Below, piece by piece: positions 17,842-26,252 of a stretch of DNA of 64,000 nt. The number at the start of each line of letters is the position of its first letter. The stretch's first letter is position 1. The translations under genes and the position numbers were made by a program. The stretch spans positions 248,001 through 312,000 of the forward strand of contig JACKMK010000004.1 in NCBI GenBank assembly GCA_024235395.1, in the 5' to 3' direction. The DNA is from Chromatiaceae bacterium. GTDB lineage: Bacteria; Pseudomonadota; Gammaproteobacteria; Chromatiales; Chromatiaceae. The notes below the pieces were generated by a model that was not told where the DNA came from, made no database searches, and was given only the letters and a program-made list of their open reading frames with translations.

Positions 17842-18546
17842 TCATCCCTCGCCCGGCGCGCCGGCCTCGGTACACGCGAGAATGTCGTCCAGGTAGGCGA
17901 GCCGCCTCAGCGACAGCCCGATCTTCTCTTCGAGTTCATAGTCGCGCTCGCCTCCCAACAGGTGCAGCATGTCTTCGAAAAAGAACACGTAGAAACTGTC
18001 GATGAAACGCACCTGGCGCTGATTGTCCATCACCAGGTTGTCCAGGCCGTACAGATCGATCACACGCGGGTTTGGCCCTGAGCGCCAGCGTCGCGCAACA
18101 TCGACGAAACGTGCGAGTTGTGCCCGGGCGAGCGGATACTCGCGCAACAGACCGATCGCCTCTTCACGGTTCGCGGGATTGGCGATGTTGAACCAGACAT
18201 TCACGGCGCGCGCGAGCACGAACAGGTTTGGGCTGCCCTCGATGCAGGTCATAACGAACAGCGCCTCGGGGACGATCTCGCCGAGTGCATCTCGCAGCAT
18301 ACGGTATTGACGGGCGAGGATCCGCGCATCCGCGAAATCGTGTCCGTCTTTCGGATACTTGACGACGAACTCCGTGTAGCCGTCGGTGACCTCGGAGAGT
18401 GATTTGCGCGAACTGCGCCAGACCCGGCAGTGATTGCCGGTCGTCGAGATCAGCGCCGCACGCATGCCTTCGCCGTCGAGGCAGTCCACGGCGAGCGCCG
18501 GGCGGTCCTCCTCCTGTCCGGCCGCCAGCTGCTCAGCGTCGCTCAT
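17842..18546 (-). CDS. Uncharacterised protein with protein-kinase-like motifs
   Basis: A 234-residue soluble protein; ATG 18546 is chosen, overlapping the end of the upstream gene by 14 nt. I do not recognise a named family. EFVVKYPKDG resembles the VAIK strand with its ATP lysine, VIDLYGLDNLVMD resembles a catalytic loop (D...N), and VRFIDSFYVFFF resembles the metal-binding D-F/S-G strand of small kinase folds such as YrbL or APH enzymes. No N-terminal glycine loop is evident. Co-transcribed with the cyclotransferase-like gene. The kinase reading is inference from motif order. Confidence 0.6.
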   Translation of the reverse strand: MSDAEQLAAGQEEDRPALAVDCLDGEGMRAALISTTGNHCRVWRSSRKSLSEVTDGYTEFVVKYPKDGHDFADARILARQYRMLRDALGEIVPEALFVMTCIEGSPNLFVLARAVNVWFNIANPANREEAIGLLREYPLARAQLARFVDVARRWRSGPNPRVIDLYGLDNLVMDNQRQVRFIDSFYVFFFEDMLHLLGGERDYELEEKIGLSLRRLAYLDDILACTEAGAPGEG

Positions 18547-18961
18547 CGTCGACAGAGATCGCGCGGAACCCGGCATAGTCGGTCAGGAAGCGGCCTTTGG
18601 CACGCTCCGCGAACGCCTGCAGCGACCATTCCTCGGTACTCAACAGGTGCGTGAATGCGGGGTCCAGGACATAGGTTTCGGCAGGGCACGAGCGCGCGCC
18701 GACCTGCACTTCAACCGCCATGCGTCGATAGAAATCGCCCTCGAACGCATCCAGTGCCGCGATCTGCGCAGGCTGCAGGCCACGGTGCAGCAGGCCTTCG
18801 ACCTGGCCACGGACGTCCGGAACGATCGCCGGATAGACTTCGCCTCGCAGCCGCCACCGCCGGTAGTCGCGCAGCACGGCCGATTGGGGTCGGCCGGTGT
18901 GCCCACAAACCCGATGCATCACCTCGGCCACCATCAGCGTGCCATACACAAACAGGTCCAT
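18533..18961 (-). CDS. Gamma-glutamylcyclotransferase (GGACT/AIG2-like) family protein
   Basis: A 142-residue protein starting at ATG 18961 with MDLFVYGTLM, the YGTL motif that begins the gamma-glutamyl cyclotransferase fold. The catalytic acid lies in ALDAFEGDFYRR (E of the D-x-x-E-G segment), and the AVEVQ..T.VYVL strand follows. Members release pyroglutamate (5-oxoproline) from gamma-glutamyl amines or peptides, or act on related conjugates. The exact substrate cannot be told. Overlaps the next gene's start by 14 nt. Confidence 0.85.
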   Translation of the reverse strand: MDLFVYGTLMVAEVMHRVCGHTGRPQSAVLRDYRRWRLRGEVYPAIVPDVRGQVEGLLHRGLQPAQIAALDAFEGDFYRRMAVEVQVGARSCPAETYVLDPAFTHLLSTEEWSLQAFAERAKGRFLTDYAGFRAISVDDERR

Positions 18962-19052
18962 CAGCGCACCACGCCACGCACCACCCGTGTTTGTCCACCA
19001 CGCCGCCATGATGCCACGCCGCCGGTGCGGCCGCACGGCACCCGTCCGCACC

Positions 19053-20063
19053 TTAGTCGAGATCGTCGATGTTCCTCGGCACGTGGCGCGGATCGAGCTC
19101 GTTCGGATCCACGACCTCTTCGCGACTGTGCGCCACCGCGAGCTTGTACGGGAGCTTGCACTCCAGGGTCGACATCGCATCGAGGAACGCCTGTGCCGGC
19201 GGCGTCAGGTAGCGCCCCTTGCGGGTGACCGCACCATAGGTCCTTCGTGGAAAGTAATCCTCCAACGGAATCACGGCGAGTCGCTCCTTGCCGGTCAGGC
19301 AGATCTCGTTGACGATCGAGATCCCCATCCCCTGCTCGACGTAGCGCTTGATCACCTCCCAGCCACCGGCTTCGAGCACCACGCTGTACGGCACGCCGTG
19401 TTGTTCGAATACCAGATCGACCGTGCGCCAGTGGTTGAGCTGGCGAGGTGGCAGGATCAATCCGTGCGGACTGATCTCTTCCAGCGTGACCTTGGCGCGT
19501 CGTGCCAGCGGGTGATCGAGCGGAACGATCAACACCTGCTCGAACGAAAACAAGGGCTTGTACTCGAGGTCGGCCTGTCCCTCGACCATCGGTCCGACGG
19601 CAAAATCCGCCGCGTCCGACCGCAGCTTCGCGAGGCCGTCGCGGCCGGTCTCGTTCAGCAGTTTGATGTGAATGCCGGGGTGACGTTCCTTGAAACAGGA
19701 TACGAACTCCGGCAGCAGGTAGAGGATCGTCGATTCTCCGGCGACGATCGTCAGCTCGCCGGTATCCAGGCGACCGCTCTTGCTGGCGAAGGTCTGCGCG
19801 AGGTTGTCGATGCCTTCCAGCAAGGGCTTGGCAATCTCGTACAACAACTCACCATCCGGGGTGATGCGAATCTGCGGTCCGTGGCGTTCGAACACGATGA
19901 TATCGAGTTCACGCTCCAGCGCCTTGATCTGCAGGGAAATCGTCGGCTGGGTCAGAAACAGCTTCTCCGCGGCACGCGAGATGTTCTTGGTCTCGACGGT
20001 CTTGCAGAACGCGCGCAGCTGTTTCAGGCGGTTCTGTTTGTAACTCGGGGGTGAAATGCTCAT
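19053..20063 (-). CDS. LysR family transcriptional regulator (CysB/CbbR-like)
   Basis: A 336-residue LysR protein. The winged HTH is residues ~10-70 (QLRAFCKTVETKNISRAAEK and TQPTISLQIKALERELDIIVFERHG), with a LysR substrate-binding domain after. ATG 20063 is preferred over an in-frame GTG at 20069 because GGAG lies upstream of it. The C-terminal extension (about 30 residues beyond the usual end) is hydrophilic. It sits between the phbB region and the cyclotransferase gene on the same strand, with a 290-bp upstream region of its own; no target can be named. Confidence 0.88.
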   Translation of the reverse strand: MSISPPSYKQNRLKQLRAFCKTVETKNISRAAEKLFLTQPTISLQIKALERELDIIVFERHGPQIRITPDGELLYEIAKPLLEGIDNLAQTFASKSGRLDTGELTIVAGESTILYLLPEFVSCFKERHPGIHIKLLNETGRDGLAKLRSDAADFAVGPMVEGQADLEYKPLFSFEQVLIVPLDHPLARRAKVTLEEISPHGLILPPRQLNHWRTVDLVFEQHGVPYSVVLEAGGWEVIKRYVEQGMGISIVNEICLTGKERLAVIPLEDYFPRRTYGAVTRKGRYLTPPAQAFLDAMSTLECKLPYKLAVAHSREEVVDPNELDPRHVPRNIDDLD

Positions 20064-20271
20064 AAACACTCCGTCCTCGTCGGGTGCCGGGAGCCATTGT
20101 GTCCTTACAGCAACGCTGTGCTCAGCGAGGGACCCCGGCGCCGGGTGCAGTTTTTATACGCGGCTCACAGCATTGAGAACCACGGGTATCTGCGTCGTCT
20201 TACCATACCCTAGTCGAAAAAAACCGCAGGACTCCGCGAACTTCGACGATTTTCGATGCGCGCGATCGCAA

Positions 20272-20301
20272 CGAAAAAAAACGGGCGCCGATGAGGGCGC
20301 C
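20272..20301 (-). terminator. Rho-independent terminator downstream of phbB (minus strand)
   Basis: Read on the minus strand, GGGCGCC pairs with GGCGCCC around a 5-nt loop (20283-20301) and is followed by a run of eight T (20273-20280 on the plus strand is A-rich). It lies 57 nt past the phbB stop. Confidence 0.85.
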
Positions 20302-20357
20302 CAAGCTTGAAGCAGAGGGGGCAGAATCCTCTGCCAGGAGGGTATGGGGGCACGCTT

Positions 20358-21104
20358 TCAATGGCTGGTGAAAAGACCGCCATTGACCGGGATATTGGCG
20401 CCCGTGGTGTAGCTGTTGCCTTCGCTCGCCAGCCAGGCGACCACGTTCGCAATCTCCTCAGGCGTACCCATGCGACGCATCGGCACGCTGTTGACGATCG
20501 ACTTCAGTACGTCTTCCGGCATCGCTTCCGTCATCGCGGTCGAGATGTAACCCGGTGACACCGTGTTCACAGTGATCCCCTTGGCTGCCGTCTCCAACGC
20601 CACGGCCATGGTGAAACCGTGCATGCCGGCCTTGGCCGCCGAGTAGTTCGATTGGCCGAACTGGCCACGCTGGCCATTGACCGAGGCGATATTGACGATA
20701 CGTCCCCAACCCTTGTCCAGCATGCCGTTGATCACGTGCCGCGTTACGTTGAACGCGCTGTCCAGGTTGGTCGAAAGCACCGCTTTCCAGTTCGCTTCCG
20801 ACATCTTTTTCAACGTACCGTCGCGGGTGATCCCGGCGCAGTTCACCAGGATGTCGACCGCGCCATGTTCGGACACAATGTCCGCGACCGCGCGTTCGCA
20901 GTCCTCGAAGCTGGTGACGTCGACCGGCATCAGCCCGATCGCGCAGCCATCGGCTTTCATCTGTTGCTGCCACGCCTCGGCGGCGTCCTTCTCGGGCGGG
21001 AAATACCCGGCGACAACGGTATGTCCCTGATTGGCCAGTTCGCGGCAGATCGCGGATCCGATCCCGCCGTTACCGCCGGTGACAAAAGCAACGCGTTTGG
21101 TCAT
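20358..21104 (-). CDS. phbB: Acetoacetyl-CoA reductase PhbB/PhaB
   Basis: A 248-residue short-chain dehydrogenase that makes (R)-3-hydroxybutyryl-CoA from acetoacetyl-CoA with NADPH for polyhydroxybutyrate. The nucleotide-binding TGGNGGIG is at residues 9-16, NCAGITRDGT is the family-typical NAG block, and the catalytic Ser/Tyr/Lys are in IASVNGQRGQFGQSNYSAAK. AVALETAAKGITVNTVSPGY and GGLFTSH at the end are close to known PhaB proteins. Downstream of the phasin on the same strand; no phaC or phaA is in the window. Confidence 0.94.
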   Translation of the reverse strand: MTKRVAFVTGGNGGIGSAICRELANQGHTVVAGYFPPEKDAAEAWQQQMKADGCAIGLMPVDVTSFEDCERAVADIVSEHGAVDILVNCAGITRDGTLKKMSEANWKAVLSTNLDSAFNVTRHVINGMLDKGWGRIVNIASVNGQRGQFGQSNYSAAKAGMHGFTMAVALETAAKGITVNTVSPGYISTAMTEAMPEDVLKSIVNSVPMRRMGTPEEIANVVAWLASEGNSYTTGANIPVNGGLFTSH

Positions 21105-21163
21105 TCAATTGCTCCGCTATGGTGGTTGTTCTGTTAATCGTATGGCGAGCAAGAGCCATCGAC

Positions 21164-21188
21164 GGGGCGGCAGCGCATGCCACCCCGC
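21164..21188. other. Hairpin between phasin and phbB
   Basis: CGGGG (21164-21168) and GGCA (21170-21173) pair with TGCC (21179-21182) and CCCCG (21184-21188), loop of 5 nt, one mismatch. No T-run follows on the minus strand, so it is more likely an mRNA-stabilising or attenuating element below the phasin gene than a full terminator. Confidence 0.45.
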
Positions 21189-21200
21189 CAGAGGACGGCC

Positions 21201-21578
21201 TCAGGCCGCCTTTTTCTTCGCTACCTGGCCGGCTTTTTCGACGCTCGCGGTGGTGTACTTGACGGCCTCTTCCACCATACCGGTCAGCTCTTCACGTACG
21301 CTGGACAGCATCTCCGCGGTATCGCGCAGGTTCGCCAGGAACTTCTCGTTGCAGCCCTTGACCAGCTCGCTCTGTGCGGCCATCGCGGACTTGTAGTCCT
21401 TTGCCGAGGCCAGCACTTCGTACTGTTTGGCGCTCGATTCCATGCACTCGTTCAGAACGGCGGCCTGCTTGTTGGCCAGCTGTTCGAAGGTGCGCATGTT
21501 CAGTTCACCCAGGCGCTTGGCCGAGGCGAAGAAGTTTGCATTGAACTGATTTACCATTTCGAGAATTTCGTTTTGCAT
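21201..21578 (-). CDS. Phasin family protein (PHA granule-associated)
   Basis: A 125-residue, mostly helical amphipathic protein starting at ATG 21578 with GGAGAT 7 nt upstream. It opens MQNEILEMVNQFNANFF and continues with FEQLANKQAAVLNECME and KKKAA at the end, the usual look of phasin_2 proteins that coat polyhydroxyalkanoate granules and control their size. A longer reading from 21653 would run across the putative operator and is rejected. It is followed by phbB, giving a small PHB unit. Confidence 0.88.
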   Translation of the reverse strand: MQNEILEMVNQFNANFFASAKRLGELNMRTFEQLANKQAAVLNECMESSAKQYEVLASAKDYKSAMAAQSELVKGCNEKFLANLRDTAEMLSSVREELTGMVEEAVKYTTASVEKAGQVAKKKAA

Positions 21579-21612
21579 GACAGTATCTCCGGGTTGTTGG
21601 GGGGCACTGGAT

Positions 21613-21703
21613 TTGTGCGGTGCAGCATTGTTGCACTGCACAATATCGGTCATTTGAGGGGTTTGTCAAGGCCTTCGACCGAAAAATTTTGTGCATCGCA
21701 GCA
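21613..21703. promoter_or_regulatory. Three 15-bp repeats TTGTGC-N3-GCARCA at the phasin promoter
   Basis: Copies are at 21613-21627 (TTGTGCGGTGCAGCA), 21629-21643 in the opposite direction (reads TTGTGCAGTGCAACA on the minus strand) and 21689-21703 (TTGTGCATCGCAGCA). They fill the 161-bp gap between the divergent phasin and DUF2889 genes, 35-125 nt above the phasin start. TGC-rich sites at phasin promoters are known binding sites of the repressor PhaR; assigning these to PhaR is inference because no phaR is in the window. Confidence 0.6.
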
Positions 21704-21739
21704 ATTTTCGCATATCCATTTGATTACCAGCAGGTTTTT

Positions 21740-22303
21740 ATGCCACTTCCACCCCCGGAAAAGCGCCATCTGGTGCATACGCGAGAGATCGTGTGCCGCG
21801 GCTACCGCCGCGACGACGAACTCTGGGACATCGAAGGCAGCCTGGTCGATACGCGCACCGAGGAGATGGAGACCTTCGGTCGGGGGCGGATCGAGCCCGG
21901 TGAGCATCTGCACGAGATGTGGCTGCGCATGACGGTCGATTCGGAACTGACGGTGCATGCGATCGAGGCCAAGACGGTGCACGCCCCCTACCCGCCCTGT
22001 CCGCATTTCCCGAACCGGTTCGGCAAGCTCGTCGGCGAGCGCATCGAGCCCGGGTGGACCGCCAAGGTCCGTTTGCTGCTCGGCGGACGCTGGGGCTGCA
22101 CGCACCTGGTCGAATTGCTGGGGCCGCTTGCGACTACCGCGGTCCAGACCGTGTATGCGTGGCGCGGCGAAGCCGGGGCCCACATCGACGACAGCGTCGC
22201 CCCGCCACCCGATTTCATCAACACCTGCCACACCTTCGCCGAAGGCAGCGAGGTCGTGCGCCGACTCTGGCCACAGCTGAAGTCGAAAAAAGATCAAGAC
22301 TGA
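21740..22303 (+). CDS. DUF2889 family protein
   Basis: A 187-residue soluble protein starting at ATG 21740. The family pattern is clear: HTREIVCRGYRRDDELWDIE and GSLVDT near the start, GEHLHEMWLRMTVD in the middle, and GCTHLVELLGPLATTAVQT towards the end (conserved GCTHL..LL). The conserved Cys and His could bind a metal. Function is not established. Transcribed away from the phasin with only the operator-like repeats between. Confidence 0.85.
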   Translation: MPLPPPEKRHLVHTREIVCRGYRRDDELWDIEGSLVDTRTEEMETFGRGRIEPGEHLHEMWLRMTVDSELTVHAIEAKTVHAPYPPCPHFPNRFGKLVGERIEPGWTAKVRLLLGGRWGCTHLVELLGPLATTAVQTVYAWRGEAGAHIDDSVAPPPDFINTCHTFAEGSEVVRRLWPQLKSKKDQD

Positions 22304-22359
22304 TCAGCGGCTGCACCGCCGCGTCGACAGGGAGCTGCACGCGATGGGGCTGTGCAGCG

Positions 22360-22872
22360 ATGCCGGCCGGGTGCAAACTGGTGTCGCGCGACGATGCATC
22401 TGCGTTCGGCAGGGTTCGGCGAGAGGTCAGCGACGTGACACCGGGGTTTCTTGCGATCGAGACACACAAGCGTCACGCCGGACTCGTGCGGCTGACGATC
22501 AGTGACCGTGTGCCGCAAACCGGGCCGACGGCCGACCCGACGCAGCGGACGCGCTACATCGCTCGGTTCGACGATAGCGATGCCGCGCTGATGCATGCCC
22601 ATGAACGGATGAAACGGCGCCTGGTCGACGCCGACAGCCATCTGTACCGGGTGCCGCTCGAACGAGCGGTTGCGGCGATCGAGTCGATCGACCTGCGTCA
22701 CCGTCAGATCTATCTCGATCCCACGTTGGAGCGCGAGCAACTCGCGACGATCGAACAACTCGCCGTCCGTTATCGAAACCGTCGGCGGCGTCTGGACCGG
22801 CTATTCCGGACCCTCGGTTACATCGGCGTCGGCATACTGATACTCAATCTGTTGACGTTCTCACTTGCCTGA
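22360..22872 (+). CDS. Uncharacterised protein with one C-terminal membrane helix
   Basis: A 170-residue protein from ATG 22360; the start is uncertain because no clear ribosome site precedes it and an in-frame reading extends further up. The body is soluble and charged, with a His/Arg-rich region around residues 70-110, and ends in a single hydrophobic helix (GYIGVGILILNLLTFSLA) that would tail-anchor it. I recognise no family. Between the DUF2889 gene and pcm on the same strand. Confidence 0.5.
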   Translation: MPAGCKLVSRDDASAFGRVRREVSDVTPGFLAIETHKRHAGLVRLTISDRVPQTGPTADPTQRTRYIARFDDSDAALMHAHERMKRRLVDADSHLYRVPLERAVAAIESIDLRHRQIYLDPTLEREQLATIEQLAVRYRNRRRRLDRLFRTLGYIGVGILILNLLTFSLA

Positions 22873-22956
22873 GCCCTTGCCGCCCCCATCGCGCGCTTAT
22901 CGCTGCATCGAAAGCGATGCATAATGAATGCACAAGGTTGAACGAGCGGGATCCCG

Positions 22957-23700
22957 ATGCGCTTTGGAAATGTTCTGTGGCGCGTGTGGGTCGCGTGGTT
23001 GATCGGGCTGATCAGCCACACTGCGGCGTACGGCGAATCGCCGCAGGCACAGGCCGCGCGCGCATTGTGGGCCGGGGTCGAACAGCAGATCGCAGCCGGC
23101 CGCGACGAATTCGGTATCGACAGCCTGTCGCCTGCAGTGCGTGCCGCTTTGGGGGCCGTGCCGCGCGATCAGTTCGTGCCTCCGGATCAGCGTCGCTTCG
23201 CCTACGAGAACCGCCCGCTGCCGATCGGCTACGGTCAGACCATTTCGCAACCGCTGATCGTCGCATTGATGACCGAGCTGCTGCAGGTCGAGGACGGTGA
23301 TCGCGTCTTTGAACTCGGTACCGGCTCCGGCTACCAGGCAGCGGTCCTGGATGCCTTGGGCGCGCGGGTCTACTCTGTCGAAATCGTCCCCGAGCTGGGA
23401 AAGCGTGCGCGTGCCACGTTGGACCAACAGGGCCACTCGGCGGTCGAGACGCGCATCGGTGACGGTTATTTCGGTTGGGAGGAAGCGGCCCCGTTCGATG
23501 CGATCATCGTCACTGCGGCCAGCGACCATATACCACCGCCGTTGATTCGCCAGCTCAAGCCCGGCGGTCGTATGCTGATTCCGGTCGGCAGCCGTTTCGT
23601 CACTCAAAAGCTGGTTTTGGTGACACGTGACAGCGGCGGAATGGTGCGGACCCGCGAGCTCCTGCCGGTCGTGTTCGTGCCACTCACCGGGAGCCATTGA
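22957..23700 (+). CDS. pcm: Periplasmic protein-L-isoaspartate O-methyltransferase
   Basis: A 247-residue SAM-dependent methyltransferase that marks isoaspartyl residues for repair. The SAM motif is FELGTGSGYQAAVLD, with YSVEIVPELG (post-I) and DAIIVTAASDHIPPPLIRQL with KPGGRMLIPVG after it. YGQTISQPLIVALMTELL is the family-specific substrate-side block. Unlike the usual cytosolic enzyme it has an N-terminal signal-like helix (VAWLIGLISHTAAYG, residues 12-26), so it is probably exported. That raises the question of its SAM supply. Its end overlaps the start region of the next gene. Confidence 0.88.
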   Translation: MRFGNVLWRVWVAWLIGLISHTAAYGESPQAQAARALWAGVEQQIAAGRDEFGIDSLSPAVRAALGAVPRDQFVPPDQRRFAYENRPLPIGYGQTISQPLIVALMTELLQVEDGDRVFELGTGSGYQAAVLDALGARVYSVEIVPELGKRARATLDQQGHSAVETRIGDGYFGWEEAAPFDAIIVTAASDHIPPPLIRQLKPGGRMLIPVGSRFVTQKLVLVTRDSGGMVRTRELLPVVFVPLTGSH

Positions 23701-26149
23701 ACCCATCGACACGCCGCTGCACGAACAGACCGGTCGCGATTTGCCGCCGACCGCCGTCCCACTGGCCGCGATCGCGCTGATCTCGGCCAGTGCCCTGGCC
23801 TACGAGATCCTCCTGACGCGCATTTTCGCGATCGTGCACTGGCATCATCTGGTTGCCATCGCGATCAGCCTCGCCCTGCTCGGTTACGGCGCGAGTGGTT
23901 CTGTGCTCGCGGTCGCGGGCGCCCGACTCAGAGTGCATTTCGCCGCCGCATTTGTCGGCAACGCCCTATTGTTCGCGGTGAGCACGTTGGCTTGCGTGAC
24001 CATTGCGCAGCAGCTGCCATTCGATCCGCAGGCGCTTGCCTGGGACTATCGTCAGATCTTCTATCTGGCCGCCCTGTTCGCGGTGCTCGCGTTGCCTCTG
24101 TTTGCCGCGGCGAACTGTATAGGCCTCGCGCTGTGGCGGTTCCCGGAACGCATCCCGCAGCTGTACGCCTACGACTTGATCGGCGCCGGGGCCGGCGCGG
24201 TCGTGCTGCTGGTCATTCTGGCGATGCTGCAACCCGCGACGGCCTTGTTCGTCACCTGTGTCGGCGGACTGCTGACCGCCGTGGGCGCGGCCATCCGACT
24301 GCGCTGGTACCCCGGCCCGGTCACACTGGTGGCCACAGCGATCGCCGGCGGTGTGTTGCTCAATGGACTGCCCGACGTCCAACCGGCGCCTTACAAAGAC
24401 CTCGCGCGCAGTCTCGACGCCTACGGCGCCGAGTTGGACAGTACCTCAGCCGGTGTCGCCGGAGTCGTGCAGGTGGTACGCAACGAGCAGGTTCCATTGC
24501 GCCATGCACCGGGCATGAGTCTGCAGGCAGTTCAGCTTCCCCCGCCGCAGCAGGCGGTCTTTGTCGATGGCGATGCGGCGGGCGTGCTCGGCGATTACCG
24601 CGACGAGTTCGGTACCCAGGCGTATTTCCGGCAGCTCGCGGCCGCGCTGCCGTTCACGCTGCGCGAGGGCCCCATCACCGCCGTGTTCAATGCAGGGGTC
24701 GGCGAAGGCGTCGCGCGCGCACTTGCGCTGGGTGCCTCGAAAGTGACGGCTGTGGAGCCCAACCCGCAGTTGCCAACGCTGGCCTGTGGTACCTACCGAC
24801 TCGATTCGGCCGCCGTCTGTGGGGATCGCCTGGTCGACTGGCAGACACAGTCGCCGCGTGCCTACCTGGCGGGCGAGGCAGGGACCTTCGATCTGATTGT
24901 GCAGAGTGTCGACGCAGACGCCAGCGGGGTTGCGGCATTCAAGGTCGATTTTGACCTCACGACCGAGGCCTTCGTGACCTATCTGCGCCATCTCACGCCG
25001 CGCGGCGTACTCTCGATAGATGGCCCGACCCGGGTACCGCCGCGCCTGTCGCTGCGGCTGCTGTCGACTGCACGCGATGCCCTGCTGGCTTCCGGCGTAC
25101 GCCAGCCCGCTCGACACCTGGCGATGATCCGTGCCTGGCAGCGCTTCGTGCTGCTGGTCTCTCAGGCGCCGTTGAGTGCCGCCGACCAACAAGGGATCCG
25201 TCACTTCGCCGCGACACGCGGTTTCGACCTGGTCTGGTTGCCGGACATGCATGCCACCGAGGCCAACCGCTTCCAGGTGTTGAATGAGCCCCAGTTCTTC
25301 AACGGTGCCGCAGCGATCCTCGACCCGGCGCGGGCGACCAAAGCCCTGCCGGACCGGTTTCGCATTGAACCCGCCACCGACAACCGTCCCTATCCACTGC
25401 GTTTCACGCGCTGGTCAGAGGCATTGGTGGCGATACGCGACGGCGGCGGTGAGCAGCTTGCGAGTGTCGACACCGCGCTGCTGATCGGCATGGTGACCCT
25501 GTTGCTCGCAGCGGTCGCGAGCTCGCTGCTGATCCTGCTGCCGTTGTCCCTGTTGCCCCGTCCGGCGTCGGGCCGTGCCACGACCTGGCTGCGTGTGCGC
25601 ACGGTGTTGTACTTCGGCGTCCTCGGGTTCGCCTTCCTGTTTCTCGAACTCGCCTGGATCGAACGCCTGCAGCTGTTCCTCGGGCATCCGGTCTACGCCA
25701 CCACCGCGGTGCTCGCCGCGCTGCTGGTATTCGCCGGTCTGGGCAGCCGCTGGTCGCAACGACGCAGAGACGCAGACCACGGTCGGACATTGCACATCGC
25801 GGTATTTGCGATCCTGGCGATCAACATCGCGTTCCTCGGCTGGCTGCCGACGGTGCTGGAGCAGTTCGCCGGGGCATCGATCGCGGCACGCATCGCCATC
25901 GTGTTGGTCATGCTGGCGCCGATCGCGTTCGCGATGGGGATCCCGTTCCCGATCGGCCTTCGCCATCTCGCTGGCACGGCCGATGCACTGGTGCCCTGGG
26001 CCTGGGGAATCAACGGCTGCGCCTCGGTCATCAGCGCCGCCGCCGCACCGTTGCTGGCACAAGAAATCGGTTTCACCGGTCTCAGCATCGTGGCGACTGC
26101 GGGGTACCTGTCGCTGCCGCTGCTGCGCGGTCGGGACCGCGAAGATTGA
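23627..26149 (+). CDS. Polytopic membrane protein with a spermidine-synthase-like (methyltransferase-fold) domain
   Basis: A membrane protein of up to 840 residues. The only standard in-frame start (GTG 23627) lies 74 nt inside pcm; the first ~23 residues it gives look like pcm read out of frame. The protein proper seems to begin around the ATT at 23696, next to the pcm stop. An N-terminal set of about six helices (ALAYEILLTRIFAI first) is followed by a soluble Rossmann-like domain at residues ~330-500 (ITAVFNAGVGEGVARALALG and KVTAVEPNP) and a second helix set. This resembles fused spermidine-synthase-like membrane proteins; whether it makes a polyamine is unknown. Confidence 0.75.
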   Translation: MTAAEWCGPASSCRSCSCHSPGAIEPIDTPLHEQTGRDLPPTAVPLAAIALISASALAYEILLTRIFAIVHWHHLVAIAISLALLGYGASGSVLAVAGARLRVHFAAAFVGNALLFAVSTLACVTIAQQLPFDPQALAWDYRQIFYLAALFAVLALPLFAAANCIGLALWRFPERIPQLYAYDLIGAGAGAVVLLVILAMLQPATALFVTCVGGLLTAVGAAIRLRWYPGPVTLVATAIAGGVLLNGLPDVQPAPYKDLARSLDAYGAELDSTSAGVAGVVQVVRNEQVPLRHAPGMSLQAVQLPPPQQAVFVDGDAAGVLGDYRDEFGTQAYFRQLAAALPFTLREGPITAVFNAGVGEGVARALALGASKVTAVEPNPQLPTLACGTYRLDSAAVCGDRLVDWQTQSPRAYLAGEAGTFDLIVQSVDADASGVAAFKVDFDLTTEAFVTYLRHLTPRGVLSIDGPTRVPPRLSLRLLSTARDALLASGVRQPARHLAMIRAWQRFVLLVSQAPLSAADQQGIRHFAATRGFDLVWLPDMHATEANRFQVLNEPQFFNGAAAILDPARATKALPDRFRIEPATDNRPYPLRFTRWSEALVAIRDGGGEQLASVDTALLIGMVTLLLAAVASSLLILLPLSLLPRPASGRATTWLRVRTVLYFGVLGFAFLFLELAWIERLQLFLGHPVYATTAVLAALLVFAGLGSRWSQRRRDADHGRTLHIAVFAILAINIAFLGWLPTVLEQFAGASIAARIAIVLVMLAPIAFAMGIPFPIGLRHLAGTADALVPWAWGINGCASVISAAAAPLLAQEIGFTGLSIVATAGYLSLPLLRGRDRED

Positions 26150-26252
26150 ATGCGCAACCACTCTGGCTGCGACATGGATTTGGAATGACGCACGTCAAGT
26201 TGCCGAACTGTTACACCCCTGAAACATTCGGGAAACATTATGCTTACCTATA

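Noticed and set aside
18961..19180. Longer start of the cyclotransferase-like gene at 19180
   Set aside because: The added 73 residues are Arg/Ser/Trp-rich and run into the LysR gene; MDLFVYGTLM at 18961 is the family's normal start.
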